Shown one piece after another: positions 58,641-64,000 of a stretch of 64,000 nt of DNA. The notes under the pieces were generated by a model that was not told the DNA's origin, did no database searches, and worked only from the letters and a program-made list of their open reading frames with translations. Origin of the DNA: Talpa occidentalis (taxonomy: Eukaryota; Chordata; Mammalia; Eulipotyphla; Talpidae); the NCBI RefSeq assembly GCF_014898055.3, contig NW_023604295.1:135066676-135130675 (forward strand), written 5' to 3'. Position 1 is the stretch's first letter. Each line of letters starts with the position of its first letter. A program made the translations under genes and the position numbers.

Positions 58641-60530
58641 ATATAAGGAAATGAATTTATAAAAAAATAATAGAATAGCACACAATTGTGCTTATCAACT
58701 TATGGAATACTAGACAAAAGTGAAAAAATTAGGAACTTACAGGCTGTGTTTTTTTAATCCCATCATTTCCATTAACCTCTAATCCAGTAACCAAGGGTGA
58801 CAAAAGGAATCTTGTATAGAGAATGTATAAGTATTGTTCTTATTTCAGTGTCTTCATTTTAAAGTGGCATAGATTCTGATCTGTGAACAAAATTGAGAAA
58901 TCGGAAACAATTAGGGATGTGGGGTTTAAGTCATTACAGACAAATAGATTATAAAACCTATATTTGCAAATATCTTTTGGAATTTCACATACGTACAAAT
59001 GTATTTCATGTTGGAAACATTTTTCATGTCTGATATCATTCCATCTTATTTAATAATGGCACTTCTATTTTTTCCTCCATTTTTCTATCTTTTTAGCTTT
59101 TATAAATAACAAAAGCTATTACTGCTAATTGACAATTGTCTGCTACACACACACACACAGTTACAAAGCTGGGGATCCTATGTTCCAATACTGTACAAAG
59201 AATACAATACAGCCCAACCTACTATACTAATATTAAAACTTTAGGATATCCTGTCATATTAAAGAACAGGCCATACATTCTTACTGCATATTCAAGTATA
59301 TTTGAAATTTCTGTCCTTGGTCGCTATCAATAACCTCATGTGAGCGGCAAATGAGCCCTCCAATTTCTTCCTTTCCTTCACTCTCCTCACTTGAAATCTA
59401 TTCTTTTTCCTCCCCCCTTTCTGTTGCTTTTGTTCTTTCTTCACTCTTCCAGGGGGAAATCTGGGTCATTTTTCATTTATGTTTCCATTTCCCAGATCTG
59501 TTTCATTAAGAGCCAGGAAATGAGGCAGCAGAGAAAACACTATATTAAGCAGGTGAATGAAAGATGAAGTTTCAAAATTTTGTCCTCCCATAGTATCCCA
59601 TTATATCCATATTCAAATTCTCTTTAAAAATTTAAAGAGAAAAGGAACATCTATACAGGGAAACAGAGTGTCATAATAGAAAATTTCCCTCTATTTTTAC
59701 TAATTAGGACAATTTTTTTTCTCATTGATCCCACTTAGCCTCTTGACTATTAAGATAGCTTTATGACAAGATTTTGCTCTTTTTTTTCCCCCTCTTTTTA
59801 AAATGCTATGCTTTGTGGCTTCTGGGAATTCTAGATTTTTCATAACAGAAAACAGAAAAATGATCAAGAGCACTCATTAAATGAGTAGAAATTATTCCTT
59901 TATAAAAATTGGTGCGATCACTGGATATTAACAATGCCTCCCTTCCACTACATGTATGGTTGAATTATCATTCACATACCCAGGCTTACTTTAATGAGAT
60001 CAGTGTTCTATAGGATTGATGTAAAAAACCTAAGTGAACACAAGGATCTTCACGTTGTTCAACTGGGAGCCATTTAAATGACACATTGAAAACCATGAAA
60101 AATTCTTGCTAATTTATGATATGGAAATAAGTTGCATTAGTTCAATTTTTTCAAATTAATCTTCTCCCTACCACCCTTAGATTTAGACTTTGGAAGCTCC
60201 CGACACTCCCAATATATAAAAAATGCACAGCAACAATTACTACCCTTTCAAATGCTGTACAGTTCGAAATTAATAATAGCAATTGTTTCATGCAGTCTTC
60301 CATACAAATTATCTCAACACACTTTATAGTGTAAAATATTTTGAAGAAATAACTCCTCCATAAAACAGCAACTACAGAATACAAATCAGTGTTTAGAACA
60401 TATTCACAGAACTTCAACAAGACAATACATCTGACTGGATGAGGGGAAAACCACAATGAAGCAAAACTCAGTGGACAGTGTATGTGATACTAACCTATAG
60501 ATGTAAGCTGGTAACATGACTTAAAATAGC
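58641..60530. other. Non-coding sequence, nothing classified
   Basis: A short CA run at 59144-59158; otherwise no gene or repeat supported. Confidence 0.45.
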
Positions 60531-60807
60531 ATGCTTAGTGTTTTTATTTTTTAATGATTTATTTTATTTATGCATACAAGAATTGGGGTGCAGGCCAGAG
60601 GTGCAGGGAGGTGAGAGGATTCACCAGAGACAGAGTGGGGAACAGAACAGGCAGATTGACTGAAATACACTACTGAGGGGAGCAGTGGGTGAATCAGGAG
60701 GTCTACTGTGCCATGTAGGTAGCTCCCTGGACAGGGATCCAACTTGTGCTGCAGTGGCTGGGGACAGCTTCATAGTGCCAGGGAGGCCCATACTTAGTGT
60801 TTTTATT
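60531..60807 (-). mobile_element. Older-subfamily SINE lacking A-box region
   Basis: Minus-orientation copy with T-rich left end, then TTATGCATACAAGAATTGGG. The head is missing about 25 bases: AGCTTCATAGTGCC joins directly to AGGGAGGCCC. Duplications ATGCTTAGTGTTTTTATT (60531) and ATACTTAGTGTTTTTATT (60790) differ at one base. Confidence 0.9.
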
Positions 60808-60929
60808 CCTACTCTCTCCCTAAAATCAGGTAAGTGTTATTCATCTATGTAGAAAACTTCAGAAAATTTTTGAAAATTTCTGAAATGTGTATGTACTCCT
60901 ATGCACTCATTTCTTTTAATCGTCTAATA

Positions 60930-61190
60930 CATTTTTTTAAAAAAATTAACTGAGGTAATATTGGGGTACCCCCACCAGGTAATGAGCACCATAGTGCACC
61001 TGACACCATATTCCACCATCTTAGACCATTGTGCTTCCTTCTGTGTATTCTTTCCCTCCCTTGATACCTGTTGTCAGGTATCAAGGACTAGTTTTTCAGA
61101 TTTTTATCTATTTAGTTCCTTTATAGTCCACATATTAGTGACACCATTCTATATTTATGTCTCCTTCTGACTTAATTTCACTTAGCTATT
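60930..61190 (-). mobile_element. Old L1 3' end
   Basis: T-run, then antisense old L1 3'UTR wording (CCCACCAGGTAATGAGCACC, CTTCTGTGTATTCTTTCCCTC, ATAGTCCACATATTAGTGAC, then TTCTGACTTAATTTCACTTAG). 5'-truncated. Confidence 0.7.
61059..61086. repeat. 12-bp perfect inverted repeat
   Basis: CCTTGATACCTG (61059-61070) and CAGGTATCAAGG (61075-61086) are exact reverse complements around the 4-base loop TTGT. Confidence 0.9.
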
Positions 61191-62722
61191 CACTCTTAAA
61201 TTGTTCATAGCACTTTGTCCATACATAAATCTACTTGTGACTTGTAAGGCCCTGTCGTCACAATTTTTTACTCTCATTCCTAGAATGCCCTTCCTCATGT
61301 CTACCGAATAGAAATATACCCTCCCATCAATATTCATGCCCACTCATGAACTTACATGATTGAATCTCTCTCTAATAAGGATTAACCTTTCCTGATAGGA
61401 ACACATGTCAGCCACGAAAATGTTAATCCATTACATAATTATCTCTAATTCAATTCCAATAAAATCCATTTTTATATAACTGGTGATGTGTTGGGGTGAG
61501 TAGAAAATGGAAAATAGTTACATTGTAAGTAATCTTCAACAGAAATATAAGTTGAATTTCTTGATACTAAGGAAAAAATCTGCTATAAACCACTGTAATG
61601 GAGGCAGTGGGGGTTGGCATAGACGCACAAATGTATTAGCAGTGCTGCCAACAGGTGGTAGCACATATTAGACTTAAAATCTGTCTTAGTTCCAGTATCT
61701 CACATCTTTTTATGTCACTACGTTGCTACAGAGGAGCCGGAGATAGGGGTTTTGTGGCGAATTCAATAATTACATGACTTTGTTATCAAGTCACATGTTA
61801 AGTGGTTCTATTTTCCTCATTTGCTGAGGCTAGAACACCCTCAAGCTTCTGGAAAATGAGCAGGACTCGGAACAAGTCAGATCTGCCCAACTCCAAAATC
61901 AGCGCTTACTCCTACTAAGTCACATTCTCCATTCTTTTTACTTTTAATTCTTCTATTTTAAATTAGATCATCTCCTATGAAAAGTAACTTCCTAGTTAAA
62001 CATTAAATGTATTTCAAATGTAATTTAAATCAATATGTCATCTTTTTTTTTTCCTGAACAACAAATACCCAAAAGTTATAGTTTTAAGTCAGAAAATTCC
62101 AATTTTCACATTTATCTGATTGGCTAAGCTCAGCTGATCAATTCTGGCTGGAGGTGTTTCTGAATTTGTTTGCAGGTAAAAACATTCCCAGCTAATAGCC
62201 ACTAAACAGATTTGATAATAAAGTATGATATACTCGTGTAAGTAAAGAACAGAAAGAAAATAAACACGTGGACATGGATAATAAATTTAATTCACTATCA
62301 AGCGAAGTTAGAGTGTACACAAGTCCTGAATAAGAAAGATGCTTACCTATATTATGGGAATTGTCTTGAAGAATTCATATAGATAGGTTCACTGTGGTTA
62401 TTTCTAGGGTTGTGTGGAAGAGGATGCTCATTTTGTTATAATATTTTGCTACATATTTTTTCCTTTACAATGCACACAATAAAAGTAAATAGTGAAAACA
62501 AAAAGATAAAATGACCTATAGGCATATTCAATGTTTGATTTTTCTGGGACACATTATTATGAAAAAGGAATTGAATATTTAAAATATCCTGATATGCAAA
62601 AACACTTAGGTTGAAAAAAAGGTGAACTTACATGTTCAGTTCTGAATACCAGCTTTGCTGTCAGAAATGACCTGTAGGGCCTGTACTGGCACCAAATGTC
62701 AGCCTAGGGTTGCTTGTCTTGT
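61191..62722. other. Non-coding sequence, nothing classified
   Basis: No gene or repeat supported. Confidence 0.45.
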
Positions 62723-62812
62723 TGAGGATATGCCCTCGAGGGGATTGGTAACATCTTGGGGTCAAAGTGAGGATATGCCCTCGAGGGGATTGGTAACATC
62801 TTGGGGTCAAAG
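62723..62812. repeat. Perfect 45-bp tandem duplication
   Basis: Unit TGAGGATATGCCCTCGAGGG... (45 bases) at 62723-62767 is repeated without any difference at 62768-62812. It contains the 10-base palindrome CCCTCGAGGG. Confidence 0.97.
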
Positions 62813-64000
62813 TATGCTTTATCTTCAATGACCAGAAAAAATAACCAACTAAATACTGTCATAGAAATTATAATGATCACTGAGAAATTAACTGATTGTA
62901 GGGTGCAGGATATGGTGTAATATTTCTTTGGAAATATGGAAATCAGTTTAAGTGCTTGAGTTTTCTAATTAATATAATTTTAAAAACCTGTTAGGTCTCA
63001 TTTTTTTCATAAGCATTATTTAATTGCTTGGAATTTCTAGTACATGGATTAGCTTGGTTATGAAAAATATCTTTGGCATTAAATTTTGTAAACTCAATCC
63101 AAATATAGGAGCTGTCTAAATGATGAAATTTTCCAAACATTTATCACACACAGACTGTTCCTTGTTTAGGTTTTCCTGTGGCTAGCCCATATAAGATTAT
63201 ATATGGATGCACATGAAAGAAGCAAAAAAGTCCATTTCTATTCCCTAGAAAGGAAATGTTTTTAAAATACTTATATGGAACAAATTTTAAGCACAATTAT
63301 ACTACCACTGTCTCGTGACAAGTGTATATATTCAAGGTTTGCATTTTGCCATCCTGTTTCCACAGGCTGATACCACCATCCTTTCCTGTCGAGGGTGAAA
63401 TTGAGTCTGTTAATTCCAGATTTACTCAGTAGTGAAAAAGAACTTACTTCTGATGCCTACTAATCTCACTTTCCTATAAAATTCATGTAAATGTTAAAAT
63501 GAAACCAAAATATAGGAGTGGATGGTACACATTTAAGAGTCACATATTGAAACGTAGTCAATAATTTCATAGGAAATTAAATATTTTAATTTATTGATAA
63601 CTGGAAAAAGTGAAGGACATTATATATTACTTACTGTGCAAACCATTAGTAAGAATGGAACCCATTTCCAGGTAAGATCAAATATTGATAATAAATAAAA
63701 TATGTCCTATGTAGTAAATTAAGGAATTTATAAATCAGTGGCTTAAGAGTATTCTATAGATTTTCTTGATCAATAGAAAATGATTTGTATAAATATTGAA
63801 TTTAATTCAGCATTAAGATTTCCTGTAAACAATTACACCCTGATTTGAACATTTCTTATTGAAACAATGCTTGAGCTATTCTAACTGGTAGCTGATATCT
63901 AATACATTGTTTAAAAACTAATGACATTCTAATCTTCAAAGTTTATTTGAGAGCAACTATAACTTGGTAGAACTTCAACATTTAATTGACATTAAAAATT
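62813..64000. other. AT-rich non-coding sequence
   Basis: Nothing classifiable to the end of the window. Confidence 0.5.

Noticed and set aside
29484..60807. The A-box deletion as a shared subfamily marker
   Set aside because: The left breakpoints differ between the two copies, so common ancestry of the deletion is not supported by these two alone.
1..64000. CRISPR arrays, operons or prokaryotic gene clusters
   Set aside because: No regularly spaced repeats with unique spacers and no dense long frames. The window is mammalian repeat-rich DNA.

Overview
The window is non-coding nuclear DNA of a placental mammal. It is AT-rich, contains no recognisable multi-exon host gene, and is dominated by LINE-1, tRNA-derived SINEs and ancient MIR/L2/HAL1 remnants. 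The SINE family has a head ending in GGCCTCCCTGGTGGCGCAG, an intact B box, a non-tRNA body of about 200 bp and a (TAAA)n-type tail. It resembles the tRNA-headed SINEs of laurasiatherians. I cannot fix the order: a bat or another laurasiatherian is a guess, and recently active L1 argues against pteropodid bats.

Layout. 1-2689: AT-rich sequence with a very short L1 3' end and an antisense HAL1/old-L1 remnant. 2690-9275: the main object, a full-length L1 on the minus strand (6.55 kb) between perfect 16-bp target-site duplications (TSDs). It has a GC-rich 5'UTR promoter with internal tandem repeats, ORF1, ORF2 and a G-rich 3'UTR. Its reading frames are broken by frameshifts, several at homopolymers, with no in-frame stops seen inside the segments. 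9276-20567: old MIR/L2 fragments, a 776-bp L1-mobilised retrocopy of unknown origin with an 18-bp TSD (12003-12814), a truncated SINE and small tandem duplications. 20568-29751: seven SINEs, including a double insertion at one target, plus an old L1. 29752-37208: L2, a nested pair of L1 3' ends, a SINE, and two copies of an unidentified repeat that differ by a microinversion. 37209-45060: an L1/SINE composite, further SINEs, a short L1 3' end and one faint gene-like stretch on the minus strand (41964-42300). 45061-64000: old L2, MIR, HAL1 and L1 fragments, three older SINEs, and a perfect 45-bp tandem duplication at 62723-62812.

How the parts relate: L1 supplies endonuclease and reverse transcriptase in cis, and it is the presumed source of the machinery that inserted the SINEs and the retrocopy. 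All of these show L1-type hallmarks: A-rich tails and TSDs of 12-23 bp. Short frames elsewhere fall mostly in repeats or AT-rich sequence, and I do not call them genes. I found no convincing new multi-gene system. The most useful leads are the possibly near-intact L1, the unidentified retrocopy, SINE copies lacking the A box, and the microinversion.
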